DNA from: Roseicyclus salinarum | GTDB taxonomy: Bacteria; Pseudomonadota; Alphaproteobacteria; Rhodobacterales; Rhodobacteraceae | DNA length: 64,000 nt | NCBI RefSeq assembly: GCF_029624655.1 | Contig: NZ_JARRSA010000008.1 | Location: 1-64,000 of the forward strand | Direction of reading: 5' to 3' | Shown here: in pieces, positions 1 through 8,460 of the stretch | Layout of the letters: each line of letters begins with the position of its first letter | How positions within the stretch are numbered: position 1 is the first letter of the stretch | Made by a program: the position numbers and the translations under genes | Notes under the pieces: generated by a model | What the model was told of the DNA's origin: nothing | Database searches by the model: none | What the model saw: the letters and a program-made list of their open reading frames with translations, nothing else

Positions 1-23
1 GGGCGCGCCACTTTCCTTGCGAG

Positions 24-45
24 CGGTCCGGAACCGGCCGGACCG
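24..45 (-). terminator. GC-rich hairpin after the DMT exporter gene
   Basis: Perfect inverted repeat CGGTCCGG / CCGGACCG around a 6-base loop, 27 bases past the stop of the minus-strand transporter gene. There is no T-run, so it may be a weak terminator or only a 3' stabilising stem. The rest of bases 1-71 shows no gene. Confidence 0.3.
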
Positions 46-71
46 ACACGCAGGGCCTGCATGGCGATCCC

Positions 72-956
72 TCAGGGGGATGCCGCGCGCGACACGCCCT
101 GCGCCCGCGCGGGGCGGTTCGCCAGCTGGCTTGCCAGGACCGACCCCAGGACGATGGCCGCGCCGAGGATCTGAAGCGGGCTCAGCGCCTGCCCCAGCCA
201 GATCCACCCGAGCACGACGGCGGTGACGGGGCTCATCAGTCCCAGCATGGCGACCGAGCCGGGCTCGATCCGCGCGACGCCGCGGAACCAGATCCAGTAG
301 GTCGCCGCCGCGCCGACAAGGCCCAGCCAGAGCAGTCCGCCGAGGTTCGCCCCCGACAGCGGCGGCAGCGCCGGTTCCAGAAACAGCGACAGCGGCAGCA
401 GGATGAGCCCGCCCGCCGTGAGCTGCCAGGCGGTGAAGCTCAGGGCCGGAACGGACGGTTGCCATTTGCGGCTGAGCACGGTGCCGGCGGCCATGGCGGC
501 GGCCGCGCCGAGGGCGGCTGCGATCCCGGCGGGGTCGGGCGGCGCGCCCGGCCCGAGCAACAGGAGGCCGACGCCTGCGACACCCGTGATGGCCGCAACG
601 ACCGCCGCCGCCCGGACGGGCGCGCCCAGCCACCCGCGGGCCAGCCCGATGACCATGAGCGCCTGCAACGAGGTCACGGTCGCGGCCACGCCGCCCGGAA
701 GCTGATGCGCGGCGACGAAGAGAAGCGTCCAGAACGCCGCGAAGTTCAGCGCCCCGAGCAGCATCACGCGTCCCAGCCAGTTCCGGGGCGGCAGGCTGCG
801 CGTGACGGCAAGAAGCAGAAGGCCCGCGGGAAGGGCCCGCAGGACGGCAAGGGTGATCGGATAGCCTTCGGGCAGGAATTCCGTCGTGACGAGGTAGGTG
901 CTGCCCCAGACGGCGGGGGCGAGGGCGGTGAGGAGGATGTCGGCGGTGCGGGACAT
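72..956 (-). CDS. EamA/DMT-family inner-membrane exporter
   Basis: 294 residues, the usual size for a ten-helix drug/metabolite transporter with two EamA repeats. The N-terminus carries the family start (residues 8-26, ALAPAVWGSTYLVTTEF) followed by alternating hydrophobic helices, with the second repeat beginning about residue 142. The C-terminal helix ends near residue 280 and is followed by a short basic tail. Members export amino acids or small metabolites from the cytoplasm; nothing here fixes the substrate. It is transcribed on the same strand as the redox genes upstream, but the 24-base gap to the next small gene leaves an operon link uncertain. The family call is solid. Confidence 0.9.
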   Translation of the reverse strand: MSRTADILLTALAPAVWGSTYLVTTEFLPEGYPITLAVLRALPAGLLLLAVTRSLPPRNWLGRVMLLGALNFAAFWTLLFVAAHQLPGGVAATVTSLQALMVIGLARGWLGAPVRAAAVVAAITGVAGVGLLLLGPGAPPDPAGIAAALGAAAAMAAGTVLSRKWQPSVPALSFTAWQLTAGGLILLPLSLFLEPALPPLSGANLGGLLWLGLVGAAATYWIWFRGVARIEPGSVAMLGLMSPVTAVVLGWIWLGQALSPLQILGAAIVLGSVLASQLANRPARAQGVSRAASP

Positions 957-980
957 GGCGATGTCTCCTTGCGGGCGCGC

Positions 981-1127
981 TTACCAGAGGGGGTAAAGGG
1001 GAATGCGCGGCCGGTCCGGACGGGGCACGAGGCCGATGTCGCGCTGCATGTGGGGTGATAGCCTGCACGTTGGCCGGGGTGGCCAGCGTGCCGGGGCGCC
1101 GAGGCGCCGGAGACTGCGGAGGATCAT
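981..1127 (-). CDS. 48-residue DUF1127-like small protein
   Basis: A very short basic protein whose centre reads LSPHMQRDIGLVPR, matching the C-terminal signature of DUF1127 proteins (LxxHxLRDIGL). The N-terminal helix typical of the family (residues 1-17 here) is rich in Arg and Pro, and the tail ends IPLYPLW. The chosen ATG has a GGAG seven bases upstream; an ATG two codons earlier lies too close to it. The gene begins 13 bases after the stop of the DsbA-like gene, so it is probably the last gene of the wrbA-dsbA transcript. DUF1127 proteins are implicated in RNA-related and phosphate regulation in alphaproteobacteria; the role here is unknown. Confidence 0.6.
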   Translation of the reverse strand: MILRSLRRLGAPARWPPRPTCRLSPHMQRDIGLVPRPDRPRIPLYPLW

Positions 1128-1140
1128 GGGCATGCTCCGT

Positions 1141-1779
1141 TCACGCGACGGCGCGCAGCGCGGTGCGGATCTGCGCAGCCAGATCCTCGGCCGTGCCGTT
1201 GACGAGCCGTGCGCCTGTCTCGCGGACGACGAGCGCGGGGATCGAGCGGACCTGCAACCTTCGCGCGTGATGCCGGTCGGCCTCGACCGCCGTTCGGGTC
1301 GCGGGATCGTCGAAGATGTCCGCGAAGGCCACGGCTTCGAAGCCCGCGTCCCGTGCGGTGGCGAGGACGAGGGCCGGATCGGCCACGTTCCCGGCGCCGG
1401 ACAGGTGCGCGCGCTGCAGGCGGTCGAACATGTCCCAATGCGCGTCCTGTCCTCCAAGCCGTTCCGCGGCCTTGCATCCAAGCGCGGCCGTCAGCCCGTG
1501 CGGATAGTCGAAGGGCGCGGCGCGCATCGCGTCAATGTCGATGCGAAGGGGTTCGTCGCTTGCCTGCCGGCAGGCCGACCAGTGACCGAGGATCGTTTCG
1601 CGGGCGCAGTCGGGGCTGCCCCAACGTTCCGCCATCTCGGCCGTGCTCGCCTGAAGGACGAAGGTGCGGTGGCGGATGTCGAGGTCGAACGCGGTCGCGA
1701 GCGATCGCATCCGCGAGGAGACGTTGAAGCACCAGCAGCATACGACGTCGTGGAAGAAGTCGATGGTGAGCGCGGGCAT
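1141..1779 (-). CDS. DsbA/FrnE-family thioredoxin-fold oxidoreductase
   Basis: 212 residues with the FrnE-like opening DFFHDVVCCWCFN. The CxxC redox pair is CCWC at about residues 14-17, replacing the more common CPWC. The C-terminal part holds the thioredoxin-fold cis-proline region (VRSIPALVV, about residues 177-185). No signal peptide is visible, so it probably acts in the cytoplasm as a disulfide oxidoreductase or isomerase-like protein. The ATG overlaps the wrbA stop codon (TGATG), so the two are translationally coupled; a GTG one codon upstream is possible. The pairing with a flavodoxin-type quinone reductase suggests a redox-stress role, which is inference. Confidence 0.85.
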   Translation of the reverse strand: MPALTIDFFHDVVCCWCFNVSSRMRSLATAFDLDIRHRTFVLQASTAEMAERWGSPDCARETILGHWSACRQASDEPLRIDIDAMRAAPFDYPHGLTAALGCKAAERLGGQDAHWDMFDRLQRAHLSGAGNVADPALVLATARDAGFEAVAFADIFDDPATRTAVEADRHHARRLQVRSIPALVVRETGARLVNGTAEDLAAQIRTALRAVA

Positions 1780-2402
1780 CACGCGGCCTCCCCGACGAGG
1801 TCCGCGCCGGCGAGCCGGGCGGCGATGCGCGCCACATGCGCGCCCTGGAAGCGCGCGCCGGCGAGGTCGGTCGCGCTTGGCGCGCGGGACCCGTCGGCGC
1901 CCGCGATGGTGCCTGCGCCGTAGGGGGCGCCACCGACAATTGCCTTGGCCGTGGTCTGGCCCGCGAAGGTGTAGGGCATTCCCGCGATCAGCATCCCGAA
2001 GTGCTGAAGCGGGATCTGCGTGGACAGAAGCGTCGCCTCGTGGCCGCCATGCTGCGAGCCGGTCGAGGCGAAGACCGCCGCGACCTTGCCCACGAGCGCG
2101 TTGCGCGCCCAGAGCCCGCCCGCCTGATCGAGGAAGGACTTCATCTGTCCCGCCATCATCCCGAACAGCGTGGGCGTCCCGAAGATCACGGCGTCGTAGG
2201 CCTCGAGGTCGGCGGGGGTGGCGAGCGGCGTGTCGTCATGCACGAAACCCGCCTTCCGCCGCACCTCGTCGGGCACCGTCTCGGGGACACGCCTCAGGTC
2301 GACATGGGTGCCGGGCACGCCGCGCGCGCCTTCGGCCTCGGCCTCGGCGAGCGCGCGGACGTGGCCATAGCTGGAATAGTAGAGAACGAGAACGCGGGTC
2401 AT
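1779..2402 (-). CDS. wrbA: NAD(P)H:quinone oxidoreductase, WrbA type
   Basis: 207 residues, close to the usual 198-200 of WrbA. The FMN phosphate loop is YYSSYGHVRALAEA (residues 8-21). The family motifs GTPTLFGMMAGQMKSFLDQ and ASTGSQHGGHEATLLS (isoalloxazine contact) are intact, as is the C-terminal GSRAPSATDLAGARFQGAHVA. The enzyme carries out two-electron reduction of quinones with NAD(P)H as a cytoplasmic tetramer, avoiding semiquinone radicals. It overlaps the downstream DsbA-like gene. The gene 109 bases upstream on the same strand is a LysR regulator, a plausible controller of this redox group. Confidence 0.93.
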   Translation of the reverse strand: MTRVLVLYYSSYGHVRALAEAEAEGARGVPGTHVDLRRVPETVPDEVRRKAGFVHDDTPLATPADLEAYDAVIFGTPTLFGMMAGQMKSFLDQAGGLWARNALVGKVAAVFASTGSQHGGHEATLLSTQIPLQHFGMLIAGMPYTFAGQTTAKAIVGGAPYGAGTIAGADGSRAPSATDLAGARFQGAHVARIAARLAGADLVGEAA

Positions 2403-2511
2403 GGTGATCCTCTTGCGGTTTGAGCTTGTCGTCGCCCGTGAGGATCGCGGATGCGGCGGGCCGGAATAACCGTCCGTCCGTCACTTCATTCTTTACGCCC
2501 GTTGAAGAATG

Positions 2512-3399
2512 TCAGGGCCCGAGGGCCGCGCGCAGATGATCGAGGAACGCCGTCACGCGCGCGTCCATCCCGAGACGCGAGCCCGTGACGGCGAAGATCT
2601 CGGGCGCGGGAAGCTCCCACTCCGGCAGGATGCGCCTCAACTCGCCCCGTGCCTCGGGGCCGTCGGAGACGAAGTCGGGAAGCGTGCCGATGCCTTCGCC
2701 CGCGATCAGCAGGTCGCGCAGCACAAGGCTGTTGCCGACACGTATCGGCGGATCGACCTCGAGGCTCGCGGTGCCGCCCGGTCCGCTCAGGCGCCACGTC
2801 GTGAGGTGCTCGGCCAGCAGGAAGCCAATCACGCGATGGCCCGCGATGTCGTCCGGCGTCTTCGGCACGCCCGCCCGCGCGAGGTAGGCCGGCGCGGCGA
2901 AGATCCTCTGCCGCATTGTGCCGATGCGCCGCGCCACAAGCGCTGAGTCAGGCATCGCGGGCCGGATGCGGATGGAGACGTCGAAGCCACCTTCGACCAT
3001 GTCGATCACCCGGTCGTCCATCGAGACGGTCAGCCTGAGGTCGGGATGGGCGCGCAGGAAGTCCGGCAGCATCGGCGCGATCACGGTCTGCCCGAAGGAG
3101 CTGGAGGCGTTGACCTTCAGATGGCCGCGAACGGTGCCCGCGCCTTCGCGGATGCGCGCCTCGACCCCCGACACGGCATCGAGGATATGGGCGGTCTCTT
3201 CGTAGTAGGTGCGGCCCGCATCGGTCAGCGACATGGAGCGCGTCGTGCGCGTCAGAAGCGCGCTGCCGAGGCTTTCCTCCAGCAGCCTGATCTCGCGGCT
3301 GAGAAGGGCGGGGGAGACGCCGAGATCCTCGGCCGCGCGGGCGAAGCTTCCGCGCTCGACGATGCGGCGGAACGCGCGCATGACGGACAGCTTGTCCAT
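2512..3399 (-). CDS. LysR-family transcriptional regulator
   Basis: 295 residues with the standard LysR layout. An N-terminal winged helix-turn-helix (residues about 1-60, MRAFRRIVERGSFARAAEDL through LLTRTTRSMSLTDAG) is followed by a substrate-binding domain from about residue 90. The ATG is preceded by GGAGATC. It resembles the subgroup (AaeR/DmlR-like) that often controls neighbouring oxidoreductases. It is unusual for a LysR gene in reading in the same direction as its likely target wrbA rather than diverging from it. The effector is unknown. Confidence 0.92.
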   Translation of the reverse strand: MDKLSVMRAFRRIVERGSFARAAEDLGVSPALLSREIRLLEESLGSALLTRTTRSMSLTDAGRTYYEETAHILDAVSGVEARIREGAGTVRGHLKVNASSSFGQTVIAPMLPDFLRAHPDLRLTVSMDDRVIDMVEGGFDVSIRIRPAMPDSALVARRIGTMRQRIFAAPAYLARAGVPKTPDDIAGHRVIGFLLAEHLTTWRLSGPGGTASLEVDPPIRVGNSLVLRDLLIAGEGIGTLPDFVSDGPEARGELRRILPEWELPAPEIFAVTGSRLGMDARVTAFLDHLRAALGP

Positions 3400-3733
3400 G
3401 ATCTCCGGAACCTCCGTGCTTCATCCCGGCCGCTGGCGGACCTCGGGGCCGAGCGTGGCACGACCGGCATGGATCAACGGGGGCTTCGGGGCAAGCCGCA
3501 GATGCGGACCCGCCCGTCCCGCCGTTCGGGGATGCGGCTACAGCCAGCCAGCGACGACCGCCCCAGGCGACGTCCGAGGCAGGCGTCCCGATCCCGCGTT
3601 CGTCGCAGGACGTGCCGTCGCGGTCGAGGGTGTCGCGGACCCGGCGCCGCGGCCCTCGGAATTCCGAAGCGCGACGGCGACGCAGGCCCTGCGCGCGCTA
3701 CCTGTGCCCGGCCCCGACCGCAGGAGACCGACC
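3400..3733. other. 334-base intergenic region, no gene seen
   Basis: Separates the minus-strand LysR gene from the plus-strand aldolase-like gene, so it must hold both promoters. Open frames here lack family similarity and a ribosome binding site. I see no convincing operator or RNA structure. Confidence 0.5.
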
Positions 3734-4117
3734 GTGACCCGCCGAAGCGCCATCGAACTGAACGACCTCGCTCTCGTGACCGATATCGGGACCTATGGCC
3801 CCGGCGACGTCGTGCCCGAGGCCCATCTTCTCGACCTCGTCCTGGCGATCGATCCGTCCCTTGTTCTGATCGCGCGGGACGGGATGGCGCATGTGTTCGA
3901 CTACGACCCCCTGATCGCCGAGATCGACCGTCTCGCCCGCGACGGCCATTACCAGACGCAGGAGCGGCTCATGACGAGGATCGCGGGCGCGTGCGCGCGG
4001 CATCCCGAGATCGAGGGCGTGGAGATCAGGTTGCGGAAGTCCCCGGTCCTGGCCGGGTCGGGCAGCCTCGGCGTCCGCCTCGTGCTGGACGGCGAGGGGC
4101 TGGCGGCGCTGCGGTAG
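3734..4117 (+). CDS. dihydroneopterin aldolase-like protein (FolB family)
   Basis: 127 residues from a GTG start; FolB proteins are about 120. The N-terminal strand IELNDLALVTDIGTYGPGD resembles the FolB opening, the VPEAHLLDLVLAID stretch holds the conserved Glu that contacts the pterin, and the strand EIRLRKSPVLAGSGSLGVRL carries the Lys proposed as general base. FolB cleaves dihydroneopterin to 6-hydroxymethyl-dihydropterin in cytoplasmic folate synthesis. No folP or folK lies beside it, so it may be a second, specialised copy. Similarity is clear at both ends but weak in the middle. Confidence 0.75.
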   Translation: MTRRSAIELNDLALVTDIGTYGPGDVVPEAHLLDLVLAIDPSLVLIARDGMAHVFDYDPLIAEIDRLARDGHYQTQERLMTRIAGACARHPEIEGVEIRLRKSPVLAGSGSLGVRLVLDGEGLAALR

Positions 4118-4177
4118 GGCGGACGCGCGGTTCGGCCGCGCGTGCCGGACGGATGTGCCCGGCACGCGCGCACCCGG

Positions 4178-4620
4178 TCAGAAGTCGAGTTGCAGCCCCA
4201 GCGTGATACCGTAGGTCGTGAAGAGGTTCGACCCGAGGCCATCGAAGAACACGTCCGCCGACGCGGTTATGCCGCCCTCGTTGCTGAACCTGTAGCCAAC
4301 ATCGACGCGTCCGCGTCCGGCCTCGGTCTCGTCGATGAAAGAGGATGCGACCGCGTCGCCGTCCACGCGCGACCAGATCCCCTGCAGGCCCCAGGTCAGA
4401 AGGTGCCCGCCCCGCTCGAGGTTCTCGCGGTGCCGGTTTTGCCAGCCGCGTCCGTCGCCTCGTAGGTCACGGTCGCCGTCACGGTCGCGTAGGTGACGAC
4501 GGCATTCGCCTCGCCGGGGTCGGTGCTCACGGTGATGTCGGCAGGCACGGCTGAACGGGCTCGTCGTCGACTGGCCCGACAGGCCGATCGTGTATTGATT
4601 GTCGTTCCGCCGGACGTGCC
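4178..4620 (-). pseudogene. remnant of an autotransporter-type surface protein (HYR piece plus beta-barrel end)
   Basis: The last about 75 codons encode a typical C-terminal outer-membrane barrel end: alternating strands including GRGRVDVGYRFSNEGG, ITASADVFFDGLG and the final strand GITLGLQLDF with terminal Phe. Upstream, in a different frame (bases 4560-4396), is a HYR-domain-like stretch, PADITVSTDPGEANAVVTYA, which ends at a stop after ATDAAGKTGT. The two pieces therefore cannot be translated together and no start or signal peptide is present. This is the eroded 3' end of a large secreted adhesin-like gene whose body has been deleted. The barrel end is certain enough; the HYR link is inference from adjacency. 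Confidence 0.7.
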
Positions 4621-4688
4621 GTCGAATTCTTACACTCGAACACTGGCAAAGATGAATGAACCGCCATGCGACACGTCGCAGGCCGCCA

Positions 4689-4723
4689 AGGGTTGACCCA
4701 AAGGGAGCCTTGGGGACAACCCT
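4689..4723. repeat. inverted repeat between the surface-protein remnant and the BKACE gene
   Basis: Arms AGGGTTGACCCAA and TTGGGGACAACCCT pair with one bulge around an 8-base loop. No T-run follows on either strand. It may be a relic regulatory stem of the lost gene. Confidence 0.4.
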
Positions 4724-4829
4724 AAGCCCGGAAAAGAAAATCCTGAATGTCCTCAGGGGCCTTCGTGCCACAAGCCCGTGCGCCGCATCGCCCCGGATGC
4801 ACCCCCGCGTTCGGCAGGCGTGGCAGACG

Positions 4830-5672
4830 TCACGCCGCGCGGTGCGGTCGCAGCCCGAGGATCCTGCGCGCCTCGGCCCATGTCGCAACGGGCCGGCCGT
4901 GCTTGTCGCAGATTTCGGCCGCGCGCCGCACCAGCGCCGCGTTCGACGGGGCGAGCGTGTCGCGGTCGAGGCGCACGTTGTCCTCGAGGCCCGTGCGCGC
5001 ATGGCCTCCGGCGGCGATGGCCCACTCGTTCAGCACGACCTGGGTCGCGCCGATCCCCGCCGCGCACCACGGCGCGTCCTCGCCGAACAGGCGGCGCACG
5101 GTGTGGATGTAGTAGTCGAACACATCGCGATCCGCGGGCATTGCGTTCTTCACGCCCATGACGAACTGGACGTAGGGCGTGCCGGCAAGCTGGCCGCGAC
5201 CGGCCATCTCGGCCGCCTTCAGGATGTGGCTCAGGTCGAACGCCTCGATCTCGGGCTTCACGTCATGGGCGCGCATCTCGGCGGCGAGCCAGTCCACGAG
5301 ATCCGGCGGGTTCTCGTAGACGCGCGTGGGAAAGTTGTTGGAGCCGACGGACAGCGAGGCCATGTCGGGCCTCAAGGGCAGCATTCCGCCCCGCTCCCGG
5401 CCCGCCCCGGACCGGCCGCCGGTCGAGAACTGGACGATCATGCCGGGGCAGTATCTCTCGACGCCCTCCTTCAGGCGCGCGAACTTCTCGGGGTCGGAGG
5501 ACGGGGTCTGATCGTCGTTCCGGACATGGGCGTGGACGATGGAGGCGCCGGCCTCGAACGCCTCGTGGGTGCTTTCGACCTGTTCGGAGACCGTGATCGG
5601 CACGGCGGGATTGTTGGCCTTCGTGGGCAGGGAGCCCGTGATGGCCACGCAGATGATGCAGGGGTTCGTCAT
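4830..5672 (-). CDS. BKACE-family beta-keto acid cleavage enzyme
   Basis: 280 residues, in the normal 270-310 range. The start MTNPCIICVAITGSLPTKANNPAVP and the zinc-binding motif ASIVHAHVRND (two His) define the 3-keto-5-aminohexanoate cleavage family, which condenses a beta-keto acid with acetyl-CoA to give acetoacetate and a CoA ester. Other family blocks present are MIVQFSTGGRSG, FDLSHILKAAEM and GLEDNVRLDRDTLAPSNAALV. The ATG has GGGAGG upstream. The substrate cannot be read from sequence; members act on 3-keto-5-aminohexanoate, dehydrocarnitine and others. No lysine or carnitine genes lie beside it. Confidence 0.88.
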   Translation of the reverse strand: MTNPCIICVAITGSLPTKANNPAVPITVSEQVESTHEAFEAGASIVHAHVRNDDQTPSSDPEKFARLKEGVERYCPGMIVQFSTGGRSGAGRERGGMLPLRPDMASLSVGSNNFPTRVYENPPDLVDWLAAEMRAHDVKPEIEAFDLSHILKAAEMAGRGQLAGTPYVQFVMGVKNAMPADRDVFDYYIHTVRRLFGEDAPWCAAGIGATQVVLNEWAIAAGGHARTGLEDNVRLDRDTLAPSNAALVRRAAEICDKHGRPVATWAEARRILGLRPHRAA

Positions 5673-5927
5673 GGTTTCATGCCTCCCGGCCTTGTCTTGC
5701 AGGTCGCCGATCGCAGGCCCGTCGGGCGCGCGCCTCCGTCACGCCTATCGAGTAACCGGGGATCGCCCCCGCGTCGAGCGGTCCCCGCGTGGCCATGCGC
5801 CGCCGGGCGCGGCAGGCTCGCCATCGGAACGCGCCCGCCGGAACGGAATGCGCGGCCGGATGTTCTTCCTGCGAAGCGGGTGCCGTGCGGGCGGCCCCGG
5901 CCGCCATGACCGAGCGGGAGGACGAAG

Positions 5928-6569
5928 ATGCTGACGCGCCGCCATTTCATCGTGACAAGCGCCGCCCTGTTCTCGGGGCCCATCGCCGGCCCCGCGCTGG
6001 CCAGCGGTCCGCCAAGCGCCGCGCAGAAGGCTGCGTGGGACGCGCAGGTGACGCCGCCGAACTACGACCCGGCGACCTCGAACCCCTGGGGCCTGCATCC
6101 CCGTTTCCTGCCGACCCGCGTCGAGACGCGCGCGGGCCTTGCGCCGGGGGATCTGCACGTCGATGCGGTCGCGCGGTTCCTCTACCACATCGGCCCCGGC
6201 CGGACGGCCATGCGCTACGGCGTCGCCATCGGGCGCGGCGGTCTCTACCAGCCGGGAACCTTCAGGATCGGGCGGAAGGCGGAATGGCCAAGCTGGACGC
6301 CCACCCGCGCGATGATCGAGCGCGAGCCTGACGTCTACGCGCGCTGGGCCGACGGGATGGAGCCCGGCCCCGAGAACGCGCTCGGCTCGCGGGCGTTCTA
6401 CCTCTACCAGGGCGGTCGGGACACCTACCTGCGCATTCATGGCACGCCGCAGCCGTGGTCCATCGGCACGCGCGCAAGCTCGGGCTGCGTGCGCATGGTC
6501 ATGGCGCATATCAACGATCTTTACGACCGTGTGGCTGTCGGCGTGACCGCGCATCTCTACCCGGCCTGA
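5928..6569 (+). CDS. exported L,D-transpeptidase (YkuD domain)
   Basis: 213 residues. The N-terminus MLTRRHFIVTSAALFSGP has a Tat-like RR and a hydrophobic core, with likely cleavage after ALAS at residue 26. The catalytic block RIHGTPQPWSIGTRASSGCVRM contains the conserved His and the nucleophilic Cys of the SxGC(V/I)R motif. The family forms 3-3 cross-links in peptidoglycan or attaches proteins to it in the periplasm, using Cys on meso-diaminopimelate stems. The GGGAGGACGAAG upstream supports the start. It stands alone between minus-strand genes. Alphaproteobacteria carry several paralogues, so its particular role is open. Confidence 0.9.
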   Translation: MLTRRHFIVTSAALFSGPIAGPALASGPPSAAQKAAWDAQVTPPNYDPATSNPWGLHPRFLPTRVETRAGLAPGDLHVDAVARFLYHIGPGRTAMRYGVAIGRGGLYQPGTFRIGRKAEWPSWTPTRAMIEREPDVYARWADGMEPGPENALGSRAFYLYQGGRDTYLRIHGTPQPWSIGTRASSGCVRMVMAHINDLYDRVAVGVTAHLYPA

Positions 6570-6603
6570 CCCGGACCCGCCGCAAGGGGGCGGACGCGCG
6601 GCC

Positions 6604-7248
6604 TCATCCCGCGCCCTGGATCGAGGTCACCCAGCCCGCCGACACGGTAAGCAGCGCCACGAAGGCCGCGAAGGCGGCCAGCGCCAGCACGGTTGGCCCC
6701 GAGCGCCCCGGAAAGCGCCTCGCGAGGGGCGCGAGACGCACGGAGCGCCGGATCGCCGAGACGTAGAGGGGCAGGGCGCTGACCAGCGTGGCATGGAGAT
6801 AGACGCCCGAAATGTTCTCCAGAAACGCGGACCGCGCGAGCGTCGGGGCGACGACGCTCAACGCGGTCGCGGGGTCGCCGCCGAAGGACCCGAACCACCG
6901 CGCCGACAGGACGTAGATGACGCCATGAAGCGCCACGAAGACCGCGAGGCGCAAGGCGATGTCGACCGGGATCGCCAACGCCGCGTCCCGCGTCCCGTCA
7001 CGCGCCTCCCGCGAGGCGTAGAGCACGAAGCCGACCCAGTTCACCGCGAAGACCACGGGCAGCCCGTTTGTCAGGACCTGCCGCAGGAACAGCCACAGTG
7101 CCGGTCCGCCCTCGAGAAGCATTCCCGCGAAGCCCGGCCTGAGCGACACGAACAGCGCCAGCAGCGGCACAAGGGCCGCGAGGCTCACGATCAGCGTGTT
7201 CCGCGCGAAGCGCAGGAACGGCATGTCGAGCGAGAACAGGTGCTGCAT
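6604..7248 (-). CDS. hypothetical multi-pass membrane protein
   Basis: About 214 residues with five likely membrane helices (around TLIVSLAALVPLLALF, LWLFLRQVLTNGLPVVF, VDIALRLAVFVALHGVIYVL, GVYLHATLVSALPLYVSA and TVLALAAFAAFVALLTVS). The start ATG has GGAGG only three bases upstream; a start 16 codons earlier is open but lacks similarity and a binding site. I do not recognise the family. It converges with the L,D-transpeptidase gene and lies 81 bases downstream of the iron alcohol dehydrogenase gene on the same strand, so it could be a distal part of the glycerol transcript. Confidence 0.6.
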   Translation of the reverse strand: MQHLFSLDMPFLRFARNTLIVSLAALVPLLALFVSLRPGFAGMLLEGGPALWLFLRQVLTNGLPVVFAVNWVGFVLYASREARDGTRDAALAIPVDIALRLAVFVALHGVIYVLSARWFGSFGGDPATALSVVAPTLARSAFLENISGVYLHATLVSALPLYVSAIRRSVRLAPLARRFPGRSGPTVLALAAFAAFVALLTVSAGWVTSIQGAG

Positions 7249-7329
7249 CAGCCTCCGGGGCGGGCGGTGGGGCCGGCCTTGGGCCAAGCCAAACACGCCC
7301 CGCCTCCTGTGTCGAGGCGCCGGCGCGCC

Positions 7330-8460
7330 TCAGGCCTCGGCGAGGATCGCCCTCAGCGACGCGTCATCGAGGTCTACCGGGTTCGCGGAATAGGAAGACG
7401 AGGCCTTCGCCTCCTGCGCGACCCGTGCATGGTCGGCGGCGCCGAGGCCCTGGTCGGCAAGCCCTTGCAGGCCATGCGCGGCCGACCATTCCTGGAAGGC
7501 GTCCAGGCTTTCGAACTCCTCCCCGATCCGGTCGAGCACCCAGTCGAGGCGTTCGCCGCCCGGTGTGTCTGGGCCTGCCGCGCGCCGGTTCGCCCGCAGG
7601 ACGTGCGGAAGCAGCGCGCCGCAGATCGCGCCATGCGCGGCGCCCGTAAGGCCGCCGATGACGCCGGCGAAATCGTGGACGGCCCCGAGACCCGCATTCG
7701 CCAGCGCGATGCCCCCGGCAAGGCTGGTCAGCGCCATGTCGTCCCACGCCCCGTCGTCGGGCGCGTCCATGATGCGGCGCAGCGCCGACAATCCGCGCGG
7801 GATCGCGTCCCGGCAGAGCGCGTCGGTGAACGGGTTCGCGCGCCGGCTGACGAAAGGCTCGACGACCTGCGTGACGGCATCGAGGCCCGACGCGAGCGCG
7901 ACGTGCCGCGGGCAGGAGGCGGCAAGGCTCGGGTCCACGATGGCGAGCGCGGGATAGAGGCGCGGGTCGCGCAGGCTGACCTTGCGGGCCGCATCGGGGA
8001 TCTGGATCACGGCGTTGCGCGTGACCTCCGAACCCGTTCCCGCGGTGGTCGGTATCGCGATCACCGGCAGCGGCGCGGTGTCGAGGGGCCGGCCCTCGCC
8101 CACCACCTCGAGATAGCGCAGCGGCCCGTGCGGCGCGGGCAGCAGGGCGGCAAGCGCCTTGCCGTGGTCGATCACCGCGCCGCCGCCGATGGCCACGATC
8201 ATCTCGGGCGCGAAGGGCCGCGCCGTCTCGCAGCCCGCGAGTATGCCCGGCAGGTCGGGCTCGCCCCGCGCCACGATCTCGAGGACATCGCCCCCGGCCC
8301 CGAGCGCCCGGACGAGGTCGTCGGCCGCCGCGACAGAGGCGCTGCGCACCACGAGGATGCGCCTCGCGCGCGCCAGTGCCGAGGGTGCGGCCTCGGCCAG
8401 CGTGCCGCGTCCGAAGCGGATCGCGCCGGCCGTGGCGAAACCGAAGGCGGCGACGCTCAT
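7330..8460 (-). CDS. iron-containing alcohol dehydrogenase
   Basis: 376 residues. The NAD-binding loop [18 protein letters not shown], the family block [21 protein letters not shown] and the metal-ligand region [12 protein letters not shown] followed by [15 protein letters not shown] define group III, Fe(II)-dependent dehydrogenases. The ATG overlaps the glpK stop (ATGA), so it is translationally coupled to glycerol kinase. Members oxidise alcohols such as 1,3-propanediol, butanol or glycerol, or reduce the aldehydes. A role in a second route for glycerol or a related polyol is a reasonable inference from position. The tail is shorter than in typical 380-390 residue members but all blocks are present. 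Confidence 0.9.
   Translation of the reverse strand: MSVAAFGFATAGAIRFGRGTLAEAAPSALARARRILVVRSASVAAADDLVRALGAGGDVLEIVARGEPDLPGILAGCETARPFAPEMIVAIGGGAVIDHGKALAALLPAPHGPLRYLEVVGEGRPLDTAPLPVIAIPTTAGTGSEVTRNAVIQIPDAARKVSLRDPRLYPALAIVDPSLAASCPRHVALASGLDAVTQVVEPFVSRRANPFTDALCRDAIPRGLSALRRIMDAPDDGAWDDMALTSLAGGIALANAGLGAVHDFAGVIGGLTGAAHGAICGALLPHVLRANRRAAGPDTPGGERLDWVLDRIGEEFESLDAFQEWSAAHGLQGLADQGLGAADHARVAQEAKASSSYSANPVDLDDASLRAILAEA

Noticed and set aside
4178-5002. Single 274-codon gene covering the barrel end and running into the BKACE gene
   Set aside because: The upstream half overlaps the BKACE coding sequence in another frame and shows no family; only the barrel end is meaningful.
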